Shown one piece after another: positions 1-6,898 of a stretch of 14,502 bases of DNA; position 1 is the first letter of the stretch; the number at the start of each line of letters is the position of its first letter. The position numbers were made by a program, and so were the translations under genes. Source of the stretch: CAYVTV01 sp964454295. GTDB lineage: Bacteria > Bacteroidota > Bacteroidia > Bacteroidales > GCA-2748055. Location of the stretch: positions 1 through 14,502 of the forward strand of contig CAYVTV010000095.1 of NCBI GenBank assembly GCA_964454295.1, in the 5' to 3' direction. The notes under the pieces were generated by a model, which saw only the letters and a list, made by a program, of their open reading frames with translations, was not told the DNA's origin and ran no database searches.

Positions 1-1594
1 TGGCAATTTTATTGATCCATAATTTCACTTCTTCCATATAAGCTGCCAGAAGGGCCATAGCAGTGAGGGCGGCCGATCCGATAGCAAAACCTTTACCGGT
101 GGCGGCAGTTGTGTTTCCAAGCATATCAAGTGCATCGGTTCTTTCCCTTACTTCTTTGGGAAGGTGTGCCATCTCTGCATTTCCTCCTGCATTGTCAGCA
201 ATAGGGCCGAAAGCATCTGTAGCAAGGGTTATTCCGAGAGTGGAAAGCATACCCACTGCGGCAAATCCGATCCCGTAAACACCCATGGCAAAGTTTGAAA
301 ATCCTCCGGCGAAGCCAAAAGCGGCAATGATACCGGCGGTTATGGTAACCACAGGTACCCAGGTAGAGAACATCCCTACTGCAATACCATCTATAATAAG
401 AGTAGCCGGACCGGAAAGAGCCTGATTAGCAATTCCCCTGGTAGGCTTGTATTCATCTGAAGTAAAGTACTCTGTACCCTGTCCGATGATAACACCGGCA
501 AGAAGTCCGGCAACCACTGAGCCAAACACACCCCAGGTGATCCATCCGGCATATGACATAACTGCAATAGCAATAAGTATCAGCACAGAGCTTCCTCCTG
601 TACCATATAACAGTGCGTTGAGAAGATTTTTCTGCGTGGCAGATTCCTTGGCACGAACCATATAAATTCCAAGAATGGACAGGATAATGCCAATACCGGC
701 TACAACCATAGGGGCTATAACAGCCTTCACCTGATCGAGTCCTGCCACGGCAGGAATAGCAGCACCAAGAGCAGCAGTAGCCAGAATGGATCCGCAGTAT
801 GATTCATACAGGTCGGCGCCCATGCCTGCTACATCACCTACATTGTCACCAACGTTATCTGCAATAGTAGCGGGATTTCTCGGGTCGTCTTCAGGAATAC
901 CTGCCTCAACCTTACCTACGAGATCAGCTCCCACGTCGGCAGCCTTGGTGTAAATGCCTCCGCCCACACGTGCAAACAAAGCCTGAGTGGATGCTCCCAT
1001 GCCGAAAGTAAGCATGGTAGTGGTTATTTCAACAAGTTTATGATGTTCGGTAGTTCCGGGATGAACAAATTCCAGTCCAAGGAAATGCAGTCCGTTAGCC
1101 ATATGTTCGGGAGTATACACAAAATCATTGAGGATAAGATACCACAATGCTATATCAAGAAGTCCGAATCCAACTACAACAAGTCCCATCACAGCACCAC
1201 TCCTGAAGGCAACCTGCAGCCCTTTGTTAAGAGATTGCGTTGCGCCATGTGCAGTCCTTGCCGAAGCAAAAGTAGCCGTTTTCATTCCCAGGTAACCGCA
1301 AAGACCCGAGAAAAAACCACCTGTCAGGAATGCGAGGGGAACAAACGGGTTTTGTACGCCCATGTATGCAAGGATAGCAAGAATAACGACCAGCACTATG
1401 AACACTAAGGTCACAACTCTGTACTGTCTGTTGAGATATGCCATTGCCCCTTCACGAACATATTGGGCAATTTCTTTCATTCTATCTGTACCTTCCGAAT
1501 TCTTCATCATGGATTTGAAGAATACCCATGCAAAAACAAGAGCTGTTACTGCAGCTACCGGTATAAACCAAAAAATACCACTGGTGGAGTCCAT
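1..1594 (-). CDS. hppA: Membrane-bound ion-pumping pyrophosphatase, partial (C-terminus beyond left edge)
   Basis: Integral membrane PPase that hydrolyses pyrophosphate and pumps Na+ and/or H+ across the cytoplasmic membrane. Translated from the ATG at 1592-1594, the first 531 codons are present; the family usually has about 650-750 residues, so the C-terminal part lies outside. The start reads MDSTSGIFWFIP, then the family motif EGTDRMKEIAQYVREGA. Near residues 210-270 the substrate/metal-binding loop contains GGGIYTKAADVGADLVGKVE, DDPRNPATIADNVGDNVGD and ADLYESYCG. Further on come GNTTAATGKG (Ala497, Gly500) and FGPIADNAGGNAEM. In this family, Ala and Gly at the two positions of GNTTAATG mark the K+-dependent type, whereas Lys and Thr mark the K+-independent type. 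Glu264 in DLYESY is at the position typical of Na+-pumping members, so Na+ transport is inferred; dual Na+/H+ pumping cannot be excluded. It is transcribed from the promoter at 1722-1752 with a leader of about 115-120 bases. Confidence 0.95.
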   Translation of the reverse strand, partial: MDSTSGIFWFIPVAAVTALVFAWVFFKSMMKNSEGTDRMKEIAQYVREGAMAYLNRQYRVVTLVFIVLVVILAILAYMGVQNPFVPLAFLTGGFFSGLCGYLGMKTATFASARTAHGATQSLNKGLQVAFRSGAVMGLVVVGFGLLDIALWYLILNDFVYTPEHMANGLHFLGLEFVHPGTTEHHKLVEITTTMLTFGMGASTQALFARVGGGIYTKAADVGADLVGKVEAGIPEDDPRNPATIADNVGDNVGDVAGMGADLYESYCGSILATAALGAAIPAVAGLDQVKAVIAPMVVAGIGIILSILGIYMVRAKESATQKNLLNALLYGTGGSSVLILIAIAVMSYAGWITWGVFGSVVAGLLAGVIIGQGTEYFTSDEYKPTRGIANQALSGPATLIIDGIAVGMFSTWVPVVTITAGIIAAFGFAGGFSNFAMGVYGIGFAAVGMLSTLGITLATDAFGPIADNAGGNAEMAHLPKEVRERTDALDMLGNTTAATGKGFAIGSAALTAMALLAAYMEEVKLWINKIA

Positions 1595-1721
1595 ATTAAT
1601 ACGATTTAGTTATTATTTAAATAAATGTGTCGTGACAAATTTGATTATGAGCGCATTCTGTGTTTTTCGCAAGAGACTCATGACCTTAATTTCAATATTA
1701 AAAGCTTTTTGAATAAAGCTG

Positions 1722-1752
1722 CAAATATAATTAAACCCTGATGTTTTGCAAA
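1722..1752 (-). promoter_or_regulatory. Bacteroidota-type promoter for hppA
   Basis: On the minus strand a TTTG (1749-1752) is followed after 19 bases by a perfect TAnnTTTG box, TATATTTG (1722-1729). This matches the -33/-7 consensus of the Bacteroidota primary sigma factor. Transcription would begin near 1715, leaving a 5' leader of about 115-120 bases before the hppA ATG. The leader shows no strong Shine-Dalgarno and no riboswitch that I recognise. Confidence 0.6.
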
Positions 1753-1854
1753 TACTAATATGTAAAAAGTGGAATATGGCATACACAGAATCAGAGGATC
1801 ACAGCTACACGAGATCAGGGATCACATAAAGCACAAATACAATTTCTATTGATT

Positions 1855-2004
1855 GAAGGGTCAGCGTTCGGCTTCGTTGGAAGGGTCAGCGTTCGGCTTC
1901 GCTGGAAGGGTCAGCGTTCGGCTTCGCTGGAAGGGTCAGCGTTCGGCTTCGTTGGAAGGGTCAGCGTTCGGCTTCGTTGGAAGGGTCAGCGTTCGGCTTC
2001 GCTC
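1855..2004. repeat. Tandem array, six 25-bp units (REP-like, core GTTCGGCTTCG)
   Basis: Six head-to-tail units start at 1855, 1880, 1905, 1930, 1955 and 1980. Each opens with GAAGGGTCAGCG, continues with TTCGGCTTCG and ends YTG. They are identical except at unit position 23 (T, C, C, T, T, C) and in the last base of unit 6. Each unit holds an imperfect palindrome (AGCG...CGCT) that could form a small hairpin; in the plus-strand RNA the T variants still pair as G-U. There are no spacers, so this is not a CRISPR. Unit 6 overlaps the 3' end of the GIY-YIG gene and supplies its stop codon. The same core recurs inverted at 2367-2389. The remainder of the gene-free stretch 1595-1985 (1753-1854) shows nothing I recognise. 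Confidence 0.95.
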
Positions 2005-2321
2005 ACTCTGACCTTGTAATTGCTGGAGTTGGAAGTATTTTTGCATTTGGCTAATTCGTGTAATAGTTTAAAATCATAATTAATCAGTGCTATTTTTTTA
2101 GCTCTTGTCCAACCTTTTACTTGTTTCTCATACCTGATTGCTTTTATTGGCTGGTCAAAATCCTTACAATACACAAGTTTTAAAGGCCTCCGGGTGAATG
2201 TGTATGAATTGACATATAACCCAGTCATATGTTCAATGAACCGTCTGCCTATATTATTTGTCACCCCAACATAAAATGTGTCATCTGCACATTCCAAAAT
2301 ATATACATATAGTTTCTTCAT
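1986..2321 (-). CDS. Small GIY-YIG endonuclease-like protein (URI/UPF0213 type)
   Basis: Single-domain GIY-YIG protein of 111 residues from the chosen start, MKKLYVYILECADD. An upstream in-frame ATG at 2346-2348 would add nine residues, but relatives normally begin right at the YVYIL strand. The signature strands are YVYIL and YVGVT, followed by a conserved Arg region (NNIGRRFIEH) and the downstream block YEKQVKGWTRAKKIALI, whose Glu is the expected metal-binding residue. So the catalytic set appears complete. The family's cellular role is poorly defined; nuclease activity is inferred from the fold. The gene starts 68 bases after the comM stop and could be co-transcribed with it. The C-terminus (VSEAER, then TGA) is encoded by repeat DNA, and 23-bp inverted repeats (1991-2013 and 2367-2389) bracket the gene. 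This suggests the gene and repeats form one unit. Confidence 0.85.
   Translation of the reverse strand: MKKLYVYILECADDTFYVGVTNNIGRRFIEHMTGLYVNSYTFTRRPLKLVYCKDFDQPIKAIRYEKQVKGWTRAKKIALINYDFKLLHELAKCKNTSNSSNYKVRVSEAER
1991..2013 (+). repeat. Left 23-bp inverted repeat around the GIY-YIG gene
   Basis: This block begins with the core GTTCGGCTTCGCTCACTC and ends GACC. It matches the reverse complement of 2367-2389 at 22 of 23 positions, the only difference being base 2009 (T here, A expected). It joins the last tandem unit: GGTCAG (1984-1989) pairs perfectly with CTGACC (2008-2013), enclosing the core in a hairpin. It codes for the last residues of the GIY-YIG protein on the other strand. Confidence 0.85.
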
Positions 2322-2362
2322 TGAATTATAGCATATTTCAAATATCATTTACCAAACAGTCT

Positions 2363-2399
2363 GGCGGGTCTGAGTGAGCGAAGCCGAACTCACCCCGCC
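2363..2399 (-). repeat. Right inverted repeat and stem-loop, between comM and the GIY-YIG gene
   Basis: Bases 2367-2389 are the inverted partner of 1991-2013 (22 of 23 match). Here the core sits in a bulged hairpin: GGCGGG (2363-2368) pairs with CCCGCC (2394-2399), and GTGAG (2374-2378) pairs with CTCAC (2389-2393), with a 5-base bulge and a 10-base loop CGAAGCCGAA. The right arm covers the last two codons and stop of comM. There is no T run after the hairpin on the minus strand, so it is not a classic rho-independent terminator, though it could shield the 3' end of the comM transcript. Confidence 0.8.
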
Positions 2400-3928
2400 C
2401 ACCCCTCCCTGTCCAGATTCCTGTAATTAATAGCTTCCGCCAGATGGTGAGGCTGGATGTTTTCTGCATTGTCAAGGTCAGCAATAGTTCGCGAAACTTT
2501 CAGAATCCGGTCATACGCTCTTGCCGACAAGCCCAGTCTTTCCATCGCATTTTTCAAAAGTTTGCTACCATCCTCCGATATCCTGCAATAGCGTCGTAAT
2601 ACCGATGATGACATCTGGGCATTGGAATAAATCCCTTTAAGATTTCTGAATCTTTCCGACTGAATGTCCCGGGCTTTCATCACCCGTTGCCGTATCACAT
2701 CACTTTTTTCTGCATCCCTCATTTCAGCGAGCCTGCGGAAGGGAACCGGAACAATTTCAATATGAATGTCTATGCGGTCAAGTAAGGGACCGGAAATCTT
2801 GTTCAGGTATTTTTTAACCATCCCCGGATTGCAGACACAATCCTTGTCGGGATGGTTGTAATATCCGCAGGGACAGGGATTCATGCTTGCGACCATCATA
2901 AAACTTGCAGGGTATTCAATTGCAAATTTTGCTCTTGACACAGAAATTTTTCTGTCTTCCAGAGGCTGACGCATAACTTCCAGCACATTCCTTTTAAACT
3001 CAGGAAGTTCATCCATGAAAAGCACTCCGTTATGAGCCAGTGATATCTCTCCGGGCTGGGGAAAATTTCCGCCTCCAACCAGGGCCACGTCAGATATGGT
3101 ATGATGCGGGCTCCGGAAAGGCCTTCGGGTCATCAGTGAACTGTCTTTTCCCAACTTGCCGGCTACAGAATGAATTTTTGTGGTTTCCAGAGCTTCATCA
3201 AGGGTAAGAGGGGGGATTATCGTGGGTAAACGCTTGGCTAACATCGTTTTACCGGCACCGGGCGGGCCTACCATAATTATATTATGGGAACCCGCCGCTG
3301 CCACCTCCAATGCACGCTTCACATTTTCCTGTCCCTTTACATCAGCAAAATCAATATCCCATGCATTAATTTTCTCGAGAAATTCCTCCTTCGCATTAAC
3401 AACAGTAGGTTGGATTGATATTTTCCCATTAAGGAAGTCAGCCACTTCAGTAAGGTGATTCACTCCAATAATTTCGAGTCCTTCTACCACTGCGGCTTCA
3501 CGCGCATTTTCCCGCGGGATGATCAGTCCCCTGAAATCCTCCTTTTTTGCCCTCACAGCAATGGGAAGCACACCCCTTATCCGTTGCAGCGTGCCATCGA
3601 GAGAAAGTTCTCCCATGATGATATATTTGTTTAGAAGTGAGAAATTTATCTGAGATGATGCAGCCAATACTCCCACAGCCAGAGGAAGATCATATGCCGA
3701 ACCCTCTTTGCGGATATCGGCCGGAGCAAGATTAACAACCACACGCATATTAGGCCATTTATATCCGTTGGTCTTAATCGCCGATTCAATGCGGGGATGA
3801 CTCTCTTTCACTGCACTGTCGGCTAACCCTACAATAAAAAACTTTATACCCTGACTTATATTTACTTCAATGGTAATGGTGGTGGCATTAATCCCCTGGA
3901 CAGAGCTTCCATAAGCTTTTATTAACAT
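2390..3928 (-). CDS. comM: YifB/ComM family Mg-chelatase-like AAA+ ATPase
   Basis: Full-length 512-residue member of the YifB/ComM family. In Vibrio, ComM is a hexameric helicase that promotes branch migration during integration of transforming DNA; elsewhere the role is less certain. The N-terminal part (about residues 15-165) is the Lon-protease-like ChlI domain without an obvious protease function. The AAA+ core has Walker A GPPGAGKT (221-228), Walker B VLFMDE (302-307) and the block NPCPCGYYNHPDKDCVCNPG, with four cysteines (352, 354, 364, 366) that may bind zinc. DRIDIHIEI (around 384-392) carries a probable Arg finger. The C-terminal lid contains LGLSARAYDRILKVSRTIADL and ends normally in NYRNLDREGWAG. 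The start MLIKAYGSSVQGI is the usual family N-terminus. The stop codon lies inside the arm of a repeat hairpin. No convincing TAnnTTTG promoter was found upstream. Confidence 0.93.
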   Translation of the reverse strand: MLIKAYGSSVQGINATTITIEVNISQGIKFFIVGLADSAVKESHPRIESAIKTNGYKWPNMRVVVNLAPADIRKEGSAYDLPLAVGVLAASSQINFSLLNKYIIMGELSLDGTLQRIRGVLPIAVRAKKEDFRGLIIPRENAREAAVVEGLEIIGVNHLTEVADFLNGKISIQPTVVNAKEEFLEKINAWDIDFADVKGQENVKRALEVAAAGSHNIIMVGPPGAGKTMLAKRLPTIIPPLTLDEALETTKIHSVAGKLGKDSSLMTRRPFRSPHHTISDVALVGGGNFPQPGEISLAHNGVLFMDELPEFKRNVLEVMRQPLEDRKISVSRAKFAIEYPASFMMVASMNPCPCGYYNHPDKDCVCNPGMVKKYLNKISGPLLDRIDIHIEIVPVPFRRLAEMRDAEKSDVIRQRVMKARDIQSERFRNLKGIYSNAQMSSSVLRRYCRISEDGSKLLKNAMERLGLSARAYDRILKVSRTIADLDNAENIQPHHLAEAINYRNLDREGWAG

Positions 3929-4014
3929 TTTAAATGATATTGGTACTGGAAGTTAATGGAAGAAATTTGAAAAAAACAGCCAAGCCGGGGTGAAAATTAT
4001 TTCACAGCGTAGAA

Positions 4015-4045
4015 TTGAAAAATCAAAATGGAAAACTTAAATTTG
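4015..4045 (+). promoter_or_regulatory. Bacteroidota-type promoter for the 111-residue protein gene
   Basis: TTG (4015-4017), then 20 bases, then a perfect TAnnTTTG box TAAATTTG (4038-4045). Transcription should start near 4052, only about ten bases before the ATG at 4062, so the mRNA would be nearly leaderless. This supports both the gene and its start. Confidence 0.6.
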
Positions 4046-4061
4046 TTGAAATACAATAATT

Positions 4062-4397
4062 ATGAAAAAACCAACAATTCCTGAAGAAATTAAACAGGAA
4101 ATGAACAAGATCATTGATGAGTTTAATAAAAAGACATTCTCCGACCGGACAGACAGGGTGTTTTACTTTGCAGAATATAAGGGGAAATTCCTTTATCTGA
4201 ACAGAAAAGAATACAGAAACATCTCACCAGTAGCAAGACTGACCTATTCAGGAAATAAGAATAAGTGGGATTTTGCAATATTCAAATGGACCATTGAACG
4301 ATACGATCCGGAAGAGGATTATTTCCCAGGGGTGAAGTATGTTGACGGGACTATTGAAGGGGCTATGAAAGCAGGAATGGAAGCTTATCCGATTTGA
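4062..4397 (+). CDS. Small uncharacterised cytoplasmic protein, 111 residues
   Basis: I do not recognise a named family. The protein has no signal peptide or membrane segment. It opens with a charged helix (PEEIKQEMNKIIDEFNKKTF), followed by alternating aromatic and charged stretches suggesting a small mixed or beta-rich fold (RVFYFAEYKGKFLYLNRKEY, then RLTYSGNKNKWDFAIFKWT), and ends in a conserved-looking acidic/aromatic tail (YDPEEDYFPGVKYVDGTIEGAMKAGMEAY). Coding character is good: balanced composition, a promoter placed correctly for this ATG, and no competing frame. It stands alone between divergent comM and an AT-rich stretch. Confidence 0.75.
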   Translation: MKKPTIPEEIKQEMNKIIDEFNKKTFSDRTDRVFYFAEYKGKFLYLNRKEYRNISPVARLTYSGNKNKWDFAIFKWTIERYDPEEDYFPGVKYVDGTIEGAMKAGMEAYPI

Positions 4398-4517
4398 AAT
4401 AACCGAAATAATTAATAGCAAAACTGTCGTGCAGATTTTGAAACATATAAAATTAAAAAATTTCTATTAAGCGCTATTTTTAGAAAATGTCAGATTAATG
4501 AATATTAATAGAACTAA

Positions 4518-4733
4518 ATTATTAAACCAAAAGAATATTTTATTGAAAACCCGTTGAATTTATTTATTGAATTTGTTGATAACGAGAATAAATATGTATT
4601 TACTAAGTATAGTGATGAAAGTTTACTTTTACGAGTTTTAAAAGCTGTCTACAGTGGAAATAATTTTGATATCTTAATTACTAATACTCATTCTTACTAT
4701 ATTGATGTTTTGTTGACTCCAAAAACACTTTAA
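4518..4733 (+). pseudogene. Possible gene remnant or non-ATG small ORF, 71 codons
   Basis: Within the 611-base gap after the 111-residue gene, one frame stays open from after TAA (4515-4517) to TAA (4731-4733). It has protein-like composition, with stretches KPKEYFIENPLNLFIEFVDN, YSDESLLLRVLKAVYSG and NNFDILITNTHSYYIDVLLT. It has no ATG in frame; TTG at 4554 is the first common alternative start. An ATG at 4498-4500 begins another frame (MNINRTKLLNQK) that closes at a TGA after 19 codons, so a frameshift near 4530 could have split an older gene. The family is not recognised and it may simply be chance in AT-rich DNA. The rest of 4398-5008 holds no other gene that I can support. Confidence 0.3.
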
Positions 4734-4742
4734 CGGCTCGGA

Positions 4743-4775
4743 TTGTGATTTATAAGATATGTAAATTTATGTTTG
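4743..4775 (+). promoter_or_regulatory. Candidate promoter upstream of the first OmpA-family gene
   Basis: TATGTTTG (4768-4775) matches TAnnTTTG perfectly. A TTG lies at 4743-4745, giving a 22-base spacer, slightly longer than ideal. The ATG it would serve (5009) is about 230 bases away, so the assignment is tentative. A 7-of-8 box, TAAATTTC (4994-5001), sits right before the gene but lacks a -33 element. Confidence 0.3.
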
Positions 4776-5008
4776 CATTGTATCTGGTTTATGCTTAATT
4801 TTATTCGCAACTTATGATAAGCAGGAATGAATAATCAAACAAAAACCGCGTTTAACCAGTAATCATAATCTGCTAAAGAATACATCGCAATACTATCTGT
4901 GGTGCAATTAATTCTAAATACAATAATACCTGGTTTAAAAACACTCTGCTATTATTAAGGTTTAAAATATATTATCATCTGACTTCTAACCTATAAATTT
5001 CATATATC

Positions 5009-6268
5009 ATGAAAAATTATATTTTACTGCTTACCATCACCGGGATTATTTTCCTGAACCTTTTACCAACTACAGCACAGATCATTGATCCGGCTGAAAA
5101 AGCTGAAAAAGAAGGTGAGAAACGTGTAAATAAGAGTATTGATAAGGGTATTGATAAAGGTTTTGACGCCATAGAAGGAGGTTTAAAAGGTGTCTTCGGA
5201 AAAGGAAAAAAAAGTACAGCTGACCAGAAAGTTCAACAAACACCTAAACAGGAAACTACAGTTAAAGAACCTGATCCGGTTACTGTAAAGACTTCTGACT
5301 ATCAACAAACAGATCCTTCATTATCCTGGGCTAAATACGATTTTGTTCCTGGAGATAAAGTCATTTTCGAAGACAATCTTATTGGAGAAGAAAATGGAGA
5401 ATTTCCTTCCAGATGGGACCTTGTCCGGGGAAATGTGGAAATTGCCAAAGTAGATGGCGATAATGTCATCATGATGAGGGATGGGGCTCCTTCCATCGTT
5501 CCTTATTTAAAAGATTCCAGGATTGATTATCTGCCAGATGTCTTTACTGTTGAGTTAGATCTTTATTACCCCGGTGATGGTAATTTTGAAATCTATTTAT
5601 TTGACAGGAAAAATCAGAAATCCGGTAGCCCTTCTGGTTATACTTATCTTCAAGTACAGTACAACCAAATGTTTCAGGGTCAGGCAAGAAGCACCTACCC
5701 TGATGATAATCTTGCAAAAAGCAGGTGGATGCATATAGCCATTGCATATACTAATGGTAAACTGAAAGCCTATATGGATGATACGCGTTTAATTAATATT
5801 CCCCGTCTGGATTTTGATCCGAAAGGATTAACTTTATATACCTATCATGCCCGAAACGATAATATTTTTTATGTAAAGAATGTAAGGATCGCTGAGGGAG
5901 GTGTAAAATATTACGACCGCCTCCTGCAAGACGGGAAAATCATAGCTAGCGGTATTCGTTTTGATATTAACAAGGCAACTATTAAACCGGAGTCTATGGG
6001 AGTTATTAATGAGATATTTACACTGATGAAGGATCACCAGGATATTTCTTTCAGCGTGGAAGGACATACAGATAGTGACGGCGATAATGATCTTAATCAG
6101 AAACTCTCGGAAGAAAGAGCTAAAGCTGTTTTGGAAAAACTCGTATCTATGGGAATTGAACGTAACAGATTAACAGCTAAAGGATTTGGTGAGTCTAACC
6201 CTATAGCTGCAAATAGTACTGAAGAAGGCAAAGCAAATAACCGGAGAGTGGAATTTGTGAAGATGTAA
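5009..6268 (+). CDS. OmpA-family envelope protein with LamG-like central domain
   Basis: Exported 419-residue protein. Residues 1-23 form a signal peptide (MKNYILLLTITGIIFLNLLP, cleavage near TTAQ). Residues 27-95 are a lysine-rich, low-complexity linker with a near-repeat NKSIDKGIDKGFDAIEGGLKG. Residues about 108-297 look like a jelly-roll/LamG-type domain: DNLIGEENGEFPSRW, YYPGDGNFEIYLFD, RWMHIAIAYTNGKLKAYMDD. Residues about 315-419 are an OmpA C-terminal domain (GIRFDINKATIKPES, VEGHTD, LSEERA, NRRVEF). The residues that bind diaminopimelate in this family are present: Asp355 in GHTD and Arg370 in LSEERA, spaced 15 apart as usual. It probably anchors to peptidoglycan in the periplasm or outer membrane; what the central domain binds is unknown. 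A second OmpA protein lies 3.2 kb downstream on the same strand. Confidence 0.88.
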   Translation: MKNYILLLTITGIIFLNLLPTTAQIIDPAEKAEKEGEKRVNKSIDKGIDKGFDAIEGGLKGVFGKGKKSTADQKVQQTPKQETTVKEPDPVTVKTSDYQQTDPSLSWAKYDFVPGDKVIFEDNLIGEENGEFPSRWDLVRGNVEIAKVDGDNVIMMRDGAPSIVPYLKDSRIDYLPDVFTVELDLYYPGDGNFEIYLFDRKNQKSGSPSGYTYLQVQYNQMFQGQARSTYPDDNLAKSRWMHIAIAYTNGKLKAYMDDTRLINIPRLDFDPKGLTLYTYHARNDNIFYVKNVRIAEGGVKYYDRLLQDGKIIASGIRFDINKATIKPESMGVINEIFTLMKDHQDISFSVEGHTDSDGDNDLNQKLSEERAKAVLEKLVSMGIERNRLTAKGFGESNPIAANSTEEGKANNRRVEFVKM

Positions 6269-6384
6269 GAAGTTGAGAATTTGATTAATTGATTATCTGA
6301 GGAATTGAGTAATTGATCAGAAGTTTTTCAATAAGTCCTCAAATATTATAATCCCCTTCTTCCTGCTAATTTTTAACATAATCA

Positions 6385-6852
6385 ATGATTACTAACTTTA
6401 AAATCAGAAAAATTAACTGCGGAGAAGAATCAATTGTACTGAACATTCTAGAAACAGTGCTTTCGGAATACGGACTGGAGATAAGACCTGACGACACGGA
6501 TATGGATCTGTCTGACACCCGTAAACATTACTTTAACAACAACGGCTGGTTCGCAGTGCTGGAAAAGGATGGCGAAATCGTAGGTTCTTACGGTATTTAC
6601 AAGATTGATGAGTCAACATGCGAACTCAGAAAAATGTATTTGTTAAAACTATACCAGGGACTGGGACTGGGAAGAATGATGATGGAGGATGCCCTTATAA
6701 AGGCTAAGGAATTAGGCTATTCCATAATGGTTCTTGAGACAAACAAGCGACTGGATAAAGCCCTTTCTTTATATTATAAGTATGGGTTTAAGGATTATGT
6801 GCCGGATCATTTATCAAGCCGTTGCGACCTGGCCTTGCAAAGAGAGATTTAA
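6385..6852 (+). CDS. GNAT-family N-acetyltransferase
   Basis: A 155-residue cytoplasmic protein covering a complete GNAT fold. Residues 52-75 give the beta2-beta3 hairpin (NGWFAVLEKDGEIVGSYGIY), followed by the beta4 strand CELRKMYLLKLYQG. The acetyl-CoA pyrophosphate-binding loop is QGLGLG (91-96), matching the Q/R-x-x-G-x-G/A motif. The helix MMMEDALIKAKELGY and strand MVLETN follow, then the C-terminal ALSLYYKYGFKDY, the usual motif B. The substrate cannot be told: amino acid, peptide N-terminus or small amine are all possible. It sits 116 bases after the OmpA gene and 46 before the large secreted protein, on the same strand. No promoter was recognised, so co-transcription with its neighbours is possible but unproven. 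Confidence 0.9.
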   Translation: MITNFKIRKINCGEESIVLNILETVLSEYGLEIRPDDTDMDLSDTRKHYFNNNGWFAVLEKDGEIVGSYGIYKIDESTCELRKMYLLKLYQGLGLGRMMMEDALIKAKELGYSIMVLETNKRLDKALSLYYKYGFKDYVPDHLSSRCDLALQREI

Positions 6853-6898
6853 TCATTAATGTGAAATACCCCCCCCTTTAAAAATTAATTATACAGAC

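Noticed and set aside
1040..1712. Two plus-strand frames of 116-122 codons
   Set aside because: Most of their length lies opposite the hppA coding region, whose translation is clearly the real one.
1855..2004. Tandem array as a CRISPR
   Set aside because: Units are head-to-tail with no spacers between them.
1986..2321. GIY-YIG gene as a homing endonuclease in an intron or intein
   Set aside because: It is not inserted within a host gene's coding sequence; comM is intact at full length and no intron core is seen.
2363..2399. Right hairpin as a classic rho-independent terminator
   Set aside because: GC-rich stem but no T run after it on the comM strand.
6269..6384. AATTG-rich near-repeats after the first OmpA gene
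   Set aside because: Short and irregular; consistent with AT-rich intergenic DNA.
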